Source: DAIDKA01 sp035506335
Lineage (GTDB): Bacteria > Pseudomonadota > Gammaproteobacteria > Steroidobacterales > Steroidobacteraceae
DNA length: 30,648 bases
NCBI GenBank assembly: GCA_035506335.1
Contig: DATJPN010000135.1
Coordinates: forward strand, 1 to 30,648
Direction: 5' to 3'
Shown here piece after piece: positions 8,080-16,358 of the stretch. The first letter of the stretch is position 1, and the number at the start of each line of letters is the position of its first letter. The position numbers and the translations under genes are program-made. The notes below the pieces were generated by a model that was not told the origin of the DNA, ran no database searches, and saw only the letters and a program-made list of their open reading frames with translations.

Positions 8080-9222
8080 ATGAATCTCAAGCAATGGGCT
8101 GTGGTGGTGGCAGGCGTGGTGCTGTCCGTTCCGGGGCTGTCGGCCGAGGCGATCAAGGAAGACTTCAAGCCTTCCACTCTGAACCAGCCGGGGCAGTCTT
8201 ACCCGCAGGTGAATTCACAAGGCTACGCGCGATTTCGCGTGATGGCGCCGGACGCCAAGTCCGTGACGGTGAGCCTGGGCCTGGGTGGCAGCGGCGGCAC
8301 GCCGCTTGCCAGGGGCGAGGATGGCGCTTGGACGGGCACCACCGCGGGTCCGCTCGATGAGGGGTTCCACTACTACCACCTCAACATGGATGGCGGGGTA
8401 TTCAACGACCCGGGCACGCAGGATTTCTACGGCTCCATCCGCTGGGAAAGCGGCATCGAGATCCCGGCGCACGACCAGGATTTCTATTCGCTGAAGGACG
8501 TGCCCCACGGCCAGGTGCACCAGGTGCTGTTTGCGTCGAAAAGTACCGGCGGCATCAAGCGCGCGCTGGTCTACACGCCGCCGGGCTACGAGAAAGGTCG
8601 TGACCGGTATCCCGTGCTCTACCTGCAGCATGGCTGGGGCGAGGACGAGACGGCCTGGACCCGTCAGGGTCACGCCAACCTCATCATGGACAACCTCATC
8701 GCCGAGGGCAGGACGAAGCCCTTCATCATCGTGATGACCTATGGCATGACCAACGACGTGAAGATCGGCGGCCTGGCGAACTTTGACGTCACCCAGTTCC
8801 AGACTGTGCTGGTCGATGAGCTGGTGCCGTACATCGATGCAAATTTCCGTACCCGCGCCGACCAGAAGCATCGCGCCCTGGCGGGACTCTCGATGGGCGG
8901 CATGGAAACCCGCTGGATCACCCTGAAGAAGTTCGATGTCTTTTCGCATATCGGCCTGTTCAGTGGTGGGACCATCTCGCCCGACGATGTCAATGGGGCG
9001 CCGGGCTTCAAGGACAAGGTGAAGCTGGTATTCGTCAGCTTCGGTAGCCGCGAGCTCACGGGCAACAACCCGATGCGGGCCGGCAATCCCAGGGAGACCG
9101 CCGAAGCGCTGGAGAAGGCCGGTGTCCGCAGCGTCTTCTATGTGTCGCCGAACACGGCACACGAGTTCCTGTCCTGGCGCCGCAGCCTCAGGGAGTTCGC
9201 CCCGTTGCTGTTCCGCGATTGA
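8080..9222 (+). CDS. CE1-type exported esterase with N-terminal CBM48-like domain
   Basis: A 380-residue exported hydrolase. After a signal peptide (MNLKQWAVVVAGVVLSVPG) comes a beta-sandwich of CBM48/isoamylase-N type (ARFRVMAPDAKSVTVSLG to FHYYHLNMDG, about residues 45-125). An esterase-D/feruloyl-esterase fold follows: RALVYTPPGYEK, VLYLQHGWGEDETAW, the elbow AGLSMGG with S271, and the late His in NTAHEFLSWRR. This layout is known from xylan-targeting acetyl and feruloyl esterases of carbohydrate esterase family 1. GGGAGGAGG precedes the ATG at good spacing, and the gap from the previous gene is 18 bases. It is the last gene of the hydrolase operon. Likely action: removing ferulate or acetate from arabinoxylan side chains. 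Confidence 0.87.
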   Translation: MNLKQWAVVVAGVVLSVPGLSAEAIKEDFKPSTLNQPGQSYPQVNSQGYARFRVMAPDAKSVTVSLGLGGSGGTPLARGEDGAWTGTTAGPLDEGFHYYHLNMDGGVFNDPGTQDFYGSIRWESGIEIPAHDQDFYSLKDVPHGQVHQVLFASKSTGGIKRALVYTPPGYEKGRDRYPVLYLQHGWGEDETAWTRQGHANLIMDNLIAEGRTKPFIIVMTYGMTNDVKIGGLANFDVTQFQTVLVDELVPYIDANFRTRADQKHRALAGLSMGGMETRWITLKKFDVFSHIGLFSGGTISPDDVNGAPGFKDKVKLVFVSFGSRELTGNNPMRAGNPRETAEALEKAGVRSVFYVSPNTAHEFLSWRRSLREFAPLLFRD

Positions 9223-9226
9223 GAGC

Positions 9227-9241
9227 GGCCCGGCGCGGGCC
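9227..9241 (+). terminator. GC hairpin after the esterase operon
   Basis: GGCCCG (9227-9232) and CGGGCC (9236-9241) make a perfect 6-bp stem with a 3-base loop, five bases after the stop codon of the last esterase gene. Only scattered T residues follow, so termination strength is uncertain. The rest of the gap to 9393 shows nothing recognisable. Confidence 0.4.
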
Positions 9242-9393
9242 AGGTTATCGATTTGCCCGGGAGGCTCTGACCGGAACACGTCCGCACTCGGATACCGCAA
9301 CCCGGAGTCGCACGCGATGGTGACGACGGTTGCGGACGGACCCAGCCGCTCTGCCACCCGACAGGAGGCGGCTACCTATCGAGTGCGCAGTGC

Positions 9394-10362
9394 CTACGGC
9401 CCAACTCTGCGAGGCGCCTTGCTCGCTCTGCGACCCACCGATGTCGTGTGCCGCCCACGGCGGCGGCGATGCTCCTCGACGATCACCTCTGCCAGCCGGG
9501 CCAGATCGGCCGCGCGGGCCGAGGAGCGCCGTGATGCCAGGGCGATGGTGCGTGTGGGTACCGGCGGGGCGAGCGGCGCGGCGATCAGCCGCGTCGCCGC
9601 CAGAAGCCCGGCTTTGAGCGCGATCTCCGGAATCAGCGCCACACCCATCCCGCAGGCCACCATCTGCACCAGCGTCAGCAGGCTCGTTGCTTCGATGCCA
9701 TCGGCACTGGCCGCCTCCGATCGCCCGCAGGCCAGCAGCGTGTGCTCGCGCAGGCAGTGCCCCTCCTCCAGGATCAGCAGACGCCCGGACAACTGCGCCG
9801 AGATGCTCACTCGCTTGCCCGCGACCAGTGCATCGCCCTGGGGTGCAACCAGCCACAGCTCGTCCTCGAACAGCGGTTGCACGCTCAAGCCTTCGGTGTC
9901 GAACGGCAAGGCGATGAGGGCGGCATCCAGTGCCCCGTCGCGCAACCGTAACAGCAGATTACCCGTCAGATCCTCGCGCAGCACGAGCCGCAGGGCCGGG
10001 AAGCGCGAACGCACCAGGGGCATGAGCGTCGGCAGCAGAAAGGGCGCGATCGTGGGGATCACCCCCAGCCGCAGCTGTCCCGACATCGGCCGCGCGGCCG
10101 CGGCGCTGGCCTCCACCAGATCGTCGGCGGCCGCCAGCAGCTCGCGCGCACGCGTGAGCGCCACCTCGCCGGCCGGCGTCAGACGCACGCTGTGCCGGTC
10201 GCGCTCGACCAACTGGATGCCAAGGTCGTGCTCAAGCTCCTTCAGGCCCACGCTCAGGGTCGATTGCGTGACGAAGCAGGCCGCCGCCGCGCGTGTGAAA
10301 TTCAGTTTATCGGCCAATGCGACGAGGTACCCGAGTTGGCGCAGCGATGGTCTCCTTGTCAT
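9394..10362 (-). CDS. oxyR: OxyR, hydrogen-peroxide-sensing LysR-family regulator
   Basis: A 322-residue LysR-type activator. The N-terminal winged helix-turn-helix (LGYLVALADKLNFTRAAAAC, QSTLSVGLKELEHDLG) is followed by the sensor domain starting GQLRLGVIPTIAPFLLP. The segment EEGHCLREHTLLACG holds C203 and C212, nine residues apart like C199 and C208 of Escherichia coli OxyR, so the disulfide switch is intact. The C-terminus runs ~15-20 residues past the usual end as a basic tail (EEHRRRRGRHTT onward), which is unusual. The ATG at 10362 aligns with the family N-terminus; an ATG 12 codons earlier is possible. It is transcribed away from ahpC-ahpF, its classic targets, across an AT-rich 107-base gap. 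Confidence 0.93.
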   Translation of the reverse strand: MTRRPSLRQLGYLVALADKLNFTRAAAACFVTQSTLSVGLKELEHDLGIQLVERDRHSVRLTPAGEVALTRARELLAAADDLVEASAAAARPMSGQLRLGVIPTIAPFLLPTLMPLVRSRFPALRLVLREDLTGNLLLRLRDGALDAALIALPFDTEGLSVQPLFEDELWLVAPQGDALVAGKRVSISAQLSGRLLILEEGHCLREHTLLACGRSEAASADGIEATSLLTLVQMVACGMGVALIPEIALKAGLLAATRLIAAPLAPPVPTRTIALASRRSSARAADLARLAEVIVEEHRRRRGRHTTSVGRRASKAPRRVGP

Positions 10363-10469
10363 GTTTTTATGATCGCTTTCATCAATCGATATTGTCAATA
10401 TTATTCATTGGATCAATTTCCGGCGATGCCCCACAGTTGCTCCATCGTTACCAAACCGGAGCATCTGTC
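10363..10469. promoter_or_regulatory. oxyR-ahpC divergent control region
   Basis: This 107-base gap is clearly richer in A and T than its surroundings. It holds a perfect palindrome ATATTG-T-CAATAT (10389-10401), and a second imperfect one, ATTGGATCAAT, begins near 10407. OxyR is known to bind long AT-rich sites of spaced ATAG/CTAT-like quarters; a clean match to that consensus is not visible. Assigning this as the OxyR site rests on position. Confidence 0.5.
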
Positions 10470-11033
10470 ATGTCGTTGATCAACACCAGCGTCAAGCCCT
10501 TCAAGGCCACGGCATTCCACAATGGCCGCTTCGTGGAAGTCTCGGAGGCCACCCTGAAGGGCCAGTGGTCGATCATTTTCTTCTACCCGGCGGACTTCAC
10601 CTTTGTGTGCCCGACGGAACTGGAGGATCTGGCCCAGCGTTACGCCGAGTTCAAGAAGCTCGGCGTGGAGATCTATTCGGTGTCGACCGATACCCACTTC
10701 GCCCACAAGGCCTGGCATGACACCTCTGATGCCATCCGCAAGGTCGAATATGTGATGGTCGGGGACCCCACCGGACGGCTGACGCGCAACTTCGAGGTCA
10801 TGATCGAGGAGGAGGGCCTGGCGCTGCGCGGCACCTTCCTCGTCAATCCCGAAGGTCAGATCAAGCTGTGCGAAATCCACGATAACGGTATCGGCCGCGA
10901 TGCCGCCGAGCTGCTGCGCAAGGTCAAGGCTGCCCAGTACGTCGCCTCGCACCCGGGCGAAGTGTGCCCGGCGCGCTGGCAGGAAGGCGCGAAGACCCTG
11001 AAGCCCTCACTGGATCTGGTGGGCAAGATCTGA
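10470..11033 (+). CDS. ahpC: Alkyl hydroperoxide reductase subunit C (2-Cys peroxiredoxin)
   Basis: A 187-residue cytoplasmic peroxiredoxin of AhpC/Prx1 type that reduces H2O2, organic peroxides and peroxynitrite. The peroxidatic cysteine lies in FYPADFTFVCPTE (C47) and the resolving cysteine in HPGEVCPARW (C166); length and both positions match the typical enzyme. The FVTDE-like region reads STDTHFAHKAWHD, and VGDPTGRLTRNF is also standard. The ATG at 10470 has CGGAG about 8 bases upstream. ahpF, its dedicated reductase, follows after 30 bases, and oxyR is divergent upstream, so induction by peroxide through OxyR is the expected control. Confidence 0.97.
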   Translation: MSLINTSVKPFKATAFHNGRFVEVSEATLKGQWSIIFFYPADFTFVCPTELEDLAQRYAEFKKLGVEIYSVSTDTHFAHKAWHDTSDAIRKVEYVMVGDPTGRLTRNFEVMIEEEGLALRGTFLVNPEGQIKLCEIHDNGIGRDAAELLRKVKAAQYVASHPGEVCPARWQEGAKTLKPSLDLVGKI

Positions 11034-11063
11034 TCGACGGCAAACTCTCCCCGGGAGCCGACC

Positions 11064-12650
11064 ATGCTGGACAGTGACTTGAAGGCGCAACTGCAGACCC
11101 ATCTGCAGAAGATCAAGGTTCCGATCGAGCTCGTGGCGTCGGTGGATGACTCCCCGGCATCGCGGCAGCTCCTCGAGCTGCTCACCGAAATCGCCGCGTT
11201 GAGCGATCAGATCCGCCTTGACCCTTCGGGTACCGACGGGCGACGTCCGTCGTTCACCATCCAGCGGGTCGGCTCCCCGATCGCCGTCAGCTTCGCCGCC
11301 ATCCCTCTGGGACATGAGTTCACCTCGCTGGTTCTGGCGCTGCTGCAGGTGGGCGGCCATGCACCGCGCATCGATGAGGCGAGCGCGCGGCGCGTCCAGC
11401 GCCTGCGCGCAGAGTATCGCTTCGAGACCTTCATGTCCCTGTCCTGCCACAGTTGCCCGGACACCGTGCAGGCCCTGAACCTCATGAGCGTGCTGAACCC
11501 GCGCATCCGTCACGTCGCCATTGATGGGGCGCTTTTCGCCCAGGAAGTGGCCGAGCGGCAGGTGCTGGCCGTGCCGGCCGTGTTTCTGAACGGCGAGCCC
11601 TTCGAGCAGGGACGCATGAGCATCGAGGACATCCTCGCCAAGCTCGACGCCGGCGCCGCCGACGATGAGACCAACGCCATCAGCAACCAACCCCCCTATG
11701 ACGTGCTCGTCGTCGGCGGCGGCCCGGCGGGCGCCGCCGCGGCCATCTACGCCGCGCGCAAGGGCATCCGCACGGGACTGATCGCCGAGCGCTTCGGTGG
11801 CCAGGTGCAAGACACTCTGGCCATCGAAAACCTGATCTCCGTACCGCACACCGAAGGGCCGACTCTCGTCACGGCCCTCGAGCAGCACGTCCGGCAGTAC
11901 GACGTCGATGTCGTGAAGCGCCAGCGCGCCGAGGCGCTGGTGCCGGCCAATGCTCCGGGTGAGCTGCACCAGGTGCGCCTGGCCAGCGGCGCCACGGTGC
12001 TCGCCAGGAGTGTGGTTCTTGCCACGGGCGCACGCTGGCGCAACATGAACGTTCCGGGCGAACAGCAATACCGCAACCGCGGCGTTACCTACTGTCCGCA
12101 CTGCGATGGCCCGCTGTTCAAGGGCAAGCGCGTCGCCGTGATCGGCGGCGGCAATTCGGGAGCCGAGGCAGCCATCGATCTGGCCGGTATCGTCGCGGAA
12201 GTGACGCTGCTGGAGTTCGATGGACGCCTGCGTGCCGATGAGGTGCTGCAGCGAAAACTGCGCAGCCTTTCGAACGTGCGCACGATCGTGAATGCCCAGA
12301 CCACCGAGGTGCTGGGTGACGGGAACAAGGTGGTGGGGCTGACCTATCGCGACCGCACCAGCGGAGCGCTGCAGCGGATCGATCTGGAGGGCATTTTTGT
12401 CCAGATCGGTCTGCTGCCGAACGCCGAGTGGCTCAAGGGAACGCTGCGGCTGAGCGCTCGGGGCGAGATCGAGGTCGACGGCCATGGCGCCACGTCGGTG
12501 GCTGGCGTGTTTGCGGCCGGGGATGCGACGACGACACCCTACAAGCAGATCATCATTGCCATGGGCGAAGGGGCCAAGGCGAGTCTGGCCGCGTTTGACT
12601 ACTTGATCCGCCTGCCTGCGGTGCCAGAGCCGCAGCGCTTGAGCGCATGA
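11064..12650 (+). CDS. ahpF: Alkyl hydroperoxide reductase subunit F (NADH-dependent flavoprotein)
   Basis: A 528-residue flavoprotein that passes electrons from NADH to AhpC. The N-terminal tandem thioredoxin-like domain (about 1-195) has the redox pair in SLSCHSCPDTV (C128, C131). The thioredoxin-reductase-like part starts with the FAD motif DVLVVGGGPAGAAAA, has the second redox pair in TYCPHCDGPLF (C344, C347), an NAD-binding motif VAVIGGGNSGAEAA, and the C-terminal FAD motif GVFAAGDATTTPYKQ. Length and order match AhpF. GGGAG stands about 8 bases before the ATG. It forms an operon with ahpC. No clear hairpin follows before the serine-cycle leader. Confidence 0.97.
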   Translation: MLDSDLKAQLQTHLQKIKVPIELVASVDDSPASRQLLELLTEIAALSDQIRLDPSGTDGRRPSFTIQRVGSPIAVSFAAIPLGHEFTSLVLALLQVGGHAPRIDEASARRVQRLRAEYRFETFMSLSCHSCPDTVQALNLMSVLNPRIRHVAIDGALFAQEVAERQVLAVPAVFLNGEPFEQGRMSIEDILAKLDAGAADDETNAISNQPPYDVLVVGGGPAGAAAAIYAARKGIRTGLIAERFGGQVQDTLAIENLISVPHTEGPTLVTALEQHVRQYDVDVVKRQRAEALVPANAPGELHQVRLASGATVLARSVVLATGARWRNMNVPGEQQYRNRGVTYCPHCDGPLFKGKRVAVIGGGNSGAEAAIDLAGIVAEVTLLEFDGRLRADEVLQRKLRSLSNVRTIVNAQTTEVLGDGNKVVGLTYRDRTSGALQRIDLEGIFVQIGLLPNAEWLKGTLRLSARGEIEVDGHGATSVAGVFAAGDATTTPYKQIIIAMGEGAKASLAAFDYLIRLPAVPEPQRLSA

Positions 12651-12675
12651 GGCACGCGTCCCTGACCTGCTGACA

Positions 12676-12728
12676 CTATTCAGAAAAACTTAATTCAGCG
12701 ATTAAAAGAATTGAATTCCACTGAATAG
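12676..12728. promoter_or_regulatory. AT-rich leader with inverted repeats before the serine-cycle operon
   Basis: CTATTCAG (12676-12683) and CTGAATAG (12721-12728) are perfect inverted repeats 37 bases apart. Between them lies a second inverted repeat, TTAAT-N6-ATTAA (12690-12705), with the size and symmetry of LysR-type regulator sites. The block is strikingly AT-rich against GC-rich flanks and sits 70-120 bases before glyA. Serine-cycle genes of Methylobacterium are controlled by the LysR-type regulator QscR; whether a related protein acts here is unknown, and no regulator gene adjoins. I could not place a convincing -35/-10 pair. Confidence 0.5.
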
Positions 12729-12797
12729 CTGCTGGACTCTATCGTCGGTTCCACAAGAGGGCAGGCGGAACACCCCGGCAGGCGGGGTCCGGGCCCG

Positions 12798-14078
12798 ATG
12801 AGGGAGCCCTACGTGTTTGATCCGGACCCGTCGATCGCCGCCCAGGACCCCGAGCTATGGGGTGCGCTGCAACATGAGCTGCAGCGCCAAGAGGACCACA
12901 TCGAGCTGATCGCGTCGGAGAACTACGTCAGCCGCGCCGTGCTGCGCATGCAGGGCTCGGTGCTGACGAACAAGTACGCCGAAGGCTACCCGGGCAAACG
13001 CTACTACGGCGGCTGCCAGCATGTGGATGTCGCGGAGTCCCTGGCCATCGAGCGCGCCAAGAGCCTCTTTGGCGCGGATTACGTCAACGTCCAGCCGCAT
13101 TCCGGGTCGCAGGCCAACGCCGCGGTCTATACGGCGATGCTGCAGCCGGGCGATACCATCCTCGGCATGTCGCTGGCCCACGGCGGGCACCTGACCCACG
13201 GCGCCAGCGTCAGCTTCAGCGGCCGGGTCTATCGGGCCGTGGGCTACGGGCTGGACCCGCGCACCGAGGCCATCGACTACGCGCAGGTCGAGCAGCTGGC
13301 ACGCGTGCACCGGCCCCGGATCATCGTTGCCGGTGCCTCTGCCTACTCGCTGGCCATCGACTGGCAGCGCTTCCGGTCGATCGCCGATGAGGTCGGCGCC
13401 TACCTGCTGGCCGACATGGCGCACTACGCGGGCCTCGTCGCCGTCGGGGAATATCCCTCGCCGGTCGGCGTCGCCCATTTCGTCACGTCAACGACCCACA
13501 AGACGCTGCGGGGTCCGCGCGGCGGGCTGATCCTGGCCGATGCCGCGTTCGAGAAGCCACTGGCCTCGGCCATCTTCCCGGGCATCCAGGGCGGACCCCT
13601 CATGCACGTCATTGCGGCCAAGGCGATGGCCTTCAAGGAAGCGCTCGATCCGGGTTTCCGGGACTACCAGCGCCAGGTCAAGGCGAGCGCGCGGGCCATG
13701 GCGCAGACGCTCGCCTCCCGCGGCCTGCGCATCGTTTCCGGAGGCACCGACAGCCATATGTTCCTGGTCGACCTGCGCAGCCGGGGTGTAACGGGCAAGG
13801 ACGCGGAAGCGGCCCTGGGTCGCGCGCACCTGACCGTCAACAAGAACGCGATTCCGAATGATCCGGAGAAGCCATTCGTTACCAGCGGTATCCGGATCGG
13901 AACGCCTGCCATGACGACGCGTGGTTTTGGCACCCGGGAGGCCGTGGCCGTCGGGAACCTGATCGCCGACGTCCTCGAGGGCGTCACAGACGAGGCACGG
14001 ATCCGGCGCGCCGGCGAGTCCGCCACAGCCCTGTGCAGAGAGTTCCCGGTCTATGGCCACGGGTTCCAAGGCCATTGA
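12798..14078 (+). CDS. glyA: Serine hydroxymethyltransferase
   Basis: About 426 residues; a PLP enzyme joining glycine with methylene-tetrahydrofolate to give serine, the C1 entry step of the serine cycle. Signatures seen: IELIASENYVSRAVL, LTNKYAEGYPGKRYYGGC, VQPHSGSQANAAVY, the PLP-lysine segment TSTTHKTLRGPRGG (K235), and SGIRIGTPAMTTRGFG. The length is normal. The start is ambiguous: AGGGAG (12801-12806) lies just inside the ATG at 12798 and 6 bases before an in-frame GTG at 12813, so the GTG may be the true start. Being first in a serine-cycle operon suggests a pathway-dedicated copy, possibly in addition to a housekeeping glyA elsewhere. Confidence 0.95.
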   Translation: MREPYVFDPDPSIAAQDPELWGALQHELQRQEDHIELIASENYVSRAVLRMQGSVLTNKYAEGYPGKRYYGGCQHVDVAESLAIERAKSLFGADYVNVQPHSGSQANAAVYTAMLQPGDTILGMSLAHGGHLTHGASVSFSGRVYRAVGYGLDPRTEAIDYAQVEQLARVHRPRIIVAGASAYSLAIDWQRFRSIADEVGAYLLADMAHYAGLVAVGEYPSPVGVAHFVTSTTHKTLRGPRGGLILADAAFEKPLASAIFPGIQGGPLMHVIAAKAMAFKEALDPGFRDYQRQVKASARAMAQTLASRGLRIVSGGTDSHMFLVDLRSRGVTGKDAEAALGRAHLTVNKNAIPNDPEKPFVTSGIRIGTPAMTTRGFGTREAVAVGNLIADVLEGVTDEARIRRAGESATALCREFPVYGHGFQGH

Positions 14079-14125
14079 AGTCCGGACCATTTCCCAACCG
14101 CGCACCCATAAGAGGCAACGCAGTC

Positions 14126-15376
14126 ATGGCAGGCCGAAATTTCCTGTTCGTTCCCGGTCCCACCAACGTGCCGGACCGCGTCCAGCGCGCGATGTTCGTG
14201 CCGATGGAAGATCATCGGTCTTCGAAATTTCCGGAACTCACGCGCAGCGTGTTACCGGAGCTGAAGACCGTTTTCCGCACGACCCGCGGTACGCCGCTGA
14301 TCTTCCCGGCGTCCGGCAGCGGCGGCTGGGAGGCCGCGTTGACCAACACGCTTTCGCCCGGCGACCGGGTGCTCGCGGCGCGCTTCGGCCAGTTCAGCCA
14401 CCTGTGGATCGACATGGTCAAACGACTCGGGTACCAGCCGGAGGTCGTCGATTGCGAGTGGGGCGAGGGCACACCCATCGAGCGCTTCCGGGAGATCCTC
14501 GCCGCCGACTCCAGGCATGAAATCAAGGCCGTGCTCGCCACCCACAACGAGACCGCCACCGGGGTCACGAGCAGCGTGGCGGCGATCCGCTCGATCCTGG
14601 AGGAGACCGGACACCCGGCACTGCTTTTCGTCGACGCGGTCAGTTCGCTCGGCAGCATCGACTTTCGAATGGACGACTGGGGCGTCGATATCTGCGTCAG
14701 CGGGTCGCAGAAGGGGCTGATGCTGCCGGCGGGACTCGCGATCCTCTGCCTGAGTCCCAGGGCAATCGCCGCACGCGAAGCCTCCGTGCAGCCACGCTGC
14801 TACTTCGACTTCGCCGACATGATCCGTGCGAACGAGACGGGATACTTCCCGTACACGCCCGCGCTGCCGCTGCTTTACGGCCTGCGCGAGTCGCTGAAGA
14901 TGCTGCAGGAGGAGGGGCTGGAGAATGTCTTTCGCCGGCACGCCTACCTCGCGGGTGGTGTGCGTGCAGCCGTCCTCGACGGCTGGAACATGAAGCTGTG
15001 CGCGAAACATCCCCGCTGGTACTCCAACACCGTGTCGGCAATCCTCCTGCCGGAAGGCGTCAACGGGGCCGATGTCATCGACACAGCGTTCCGCCGCTAC
15101 AACCTGGCGCTGGGCGCAGGGCTCTCGAAGGTGGCCGGCAAGCTCTTCCGGATCGGACACCTGGGTGACCTCAACGAGCTGATGCTGCTCGGAGCCATCG
15201 CCGGCGCGGAGATGGCGATGCTGGATTGCGGCGTCCGCATCGAGCCGGGCAGCGGAGTTGCGGCGGCGCAGCGATTCTGGCGCGGCCAGCAGGCGTCTTC
15301 CGGTTCTCAGACTGCCTCCGCAGAACGAGTGCATGTGGCTGCGGCGCCGGCCGTCGGGGGGAGGGCCGTCGCGTGA
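14126..15376 (+). CDS. sgaA: Serine-glyoxylate aminotransferase
   Basis: A 416-residue class V PLP aminotransferase. In the serine cycle it moves the amino group of serine to glyoxylate, giving hydroxypyruvate and regenerating glycine. It starts MAGRNFLFVPGPTNVPDRVQ, typical of Methylobacterium SgaA and of alanine/serine-glyoxylate aminotransferases. The PLP-lysine motif is VSGSQKGLMLPAG (K196), preceded by FVDAVSSLGSIDF with the PLP-binding Asp. The ATG at 14126 has AGAGG about 10 bases upstream. The last ~20 residues are Ala/Ser/Gly-rich and look unconserved. The stop overlaps the GTG start of the next gene (GTGA, 15373-15376), a sign of translational coupling. An alanine-glyoxylate aminotransferase is the only real alternative. 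Confidence 0.93.
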   Translation: MAGRNFLFVPGPTNVPDRVQRAMFVPMEDHRSSKFPELTRSVLPELKTVFRTTRGTPLIFPASGSGGWEAALTNTLSPGDRVLAARFGQFSHLWIDMVKRLGYQPEVVDCEWGEGTPIERFREILAADSRHEIKAVLATHNETATGVTSSVAAIRSILEETGHPALLFVDAVSSLGSIDFRMDDWGVDICVSGSQKGLMLPAGLAILCLSPRAIAAREASVQPRCYFDFADMIRANETGYFPYTPALPLLYGLRESLKMLQEEGLENVFRRHAYLAGGVRAAVLDGWNMKLCAKHPRWYSNTVSAILLPEGVNGADVIDTAFRRYNLALGAGLSKVAGKLFRIGHLGDLNELMLLGAIAGAEMAMLDCGVRIEPGSGVAAAQRFWRGQQASSGSQTASAERVHVAAAPAVGGRAVA

Positions 15377-16323
15377 GCCATCACATCGTATTCCTGGACC
15401 GCAGTTCGCTGAAGGCGAACGTCCGTCCACCCTCCTTCGAGCACACCTGGACGGAGTATTCCTCGACGTCACCGGACCAGATTCTGTCCAGGCTCGCCGA
15501 CGCCACGATCGCAATCGTCAACAAGGTGCCGCTGAACGCGGCCACGCTGCTCGCCTTGCCGAAGCTGCGCCTCATTGCCGTAGCAGCCACCGGCTACGAC
15601 CGCATCGACGTCGCGGCTTGCCGATCGCGGGGTATCGCGCTGACGAACATCCGCAACTACGCGGTTCACTCCGTTCCGGAGCACACCTTTTCGCTGATCC
15701 TCGCGCTGCGCCGGAACCTGCTTGCGTACCGCCGGGACGTCGAGCGCGGCGCCTGGCAGCAGGCGGAGAACTTCTGCCTCTTCGACCATCACATCAGCGA
15801 CCTGCATGGCAGCACGCTCGGCATCGTCGGGGAAGGTGCCATCGGCCAGGCCGTCGGAGCAATCGGACGGTGTTTCGGTATGGAAGTGCTCTTTGCCGAC
15901 CATGCGCCGCCACGCGCCGACGGCGTCAGGTTCACGCCGCTGGAGGAAGTGATCGCCCGCGCCGACGTGCTGTCGCTGCACTGTCCGTTGATCCCTGCGA
16001 CGCGCAACCTCATCTCGATGCGCGAGTTCCGGCAGATGAAGCGGACCGCGCTGTTGATCAACACGGCGCGCGGCGGTCTGGTCCACGAGGCCGATCTGGT
16101 CGAGGCGCTGGACGAGGGGCTCATCGCGGGCGCCGGCTTCGACGTGCTGACGACGGAACCGCCGCGCAATGGCCACCTGCTGCTTGAACTGCGTCGCCCG
16201 AACTTCATCCTCACGCCGCATGTCGCGTGGGCCTCGCAGCAGGCGATGCAGTCGCTGGCCGACCAGCTCATCGGCAACATCGAGAACTGGGCCGCGGGAA
16301 CGCCGCGGCACCTGGTTGCCTGA
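15373..16323 (+). CDS. hprA: NADH-dependent hydroxypyruvate reductase (glycerate dehydrogenase)
   Basis: A 316-residue D-2-hydroxyacid dehydrogenase that reduces hydroxypyruvate to D-glycerate. The Rossmann motif is LGIVGEGAIGQAVG (from about residue 149). The family pattern HCPLIPATRNLIS, the catalytic Arg in LLINTARGGLVHEADL, the Glu region GFDVLTTEPPRNGHLL and the His in LTPHVAWAS are all intact. Methylobacterium HprA has closely similar motifs. It starts at a GTG inside the stop region of sgaA (4-base GTGA overlap), so the two are translationally coupled. The aminotransferase upstream makes its substrate, which supports the assignment over other members of this large family. Confidence 0.92.
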   Translation: MSHHIVFLDRSSLKANVRPPSFEHTWTEYSSTSPDQILSRLADATIAIVNKVPLNAATLLALPKLRLIAVAATGYDRIDVAACRSRGIALTNIRNYAVHSVPEHTFSLILALRRNLLAYRRDVERGAWQQAENFCLFDHHISDLHGSTLGIVGEGAIGQAVGAIGRCFGMEVLFADHAPPRADGVRFTPLEEVIARADVLSLHCPLIPATRNLISMREFRQMKRTALLINTARGGLVHEADLVEALDEGLIAGAGFDVLTTEPPRNGHLLLELRRPNFILTPHVAWASQQAMQSLADQLIGNIENWAAGTPRHLVA

Positions 16324-16358
16324 AGCGTTTCCGAGTCGAAACAGGGGGCATTTTCCAG

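Noticed and set aside
11007..12485. A 492-codon minus-strand open frame opposite ahpF
   Set aside because: It lies inside an unmistakable ahpF gene and its translation has no recognisable domain.
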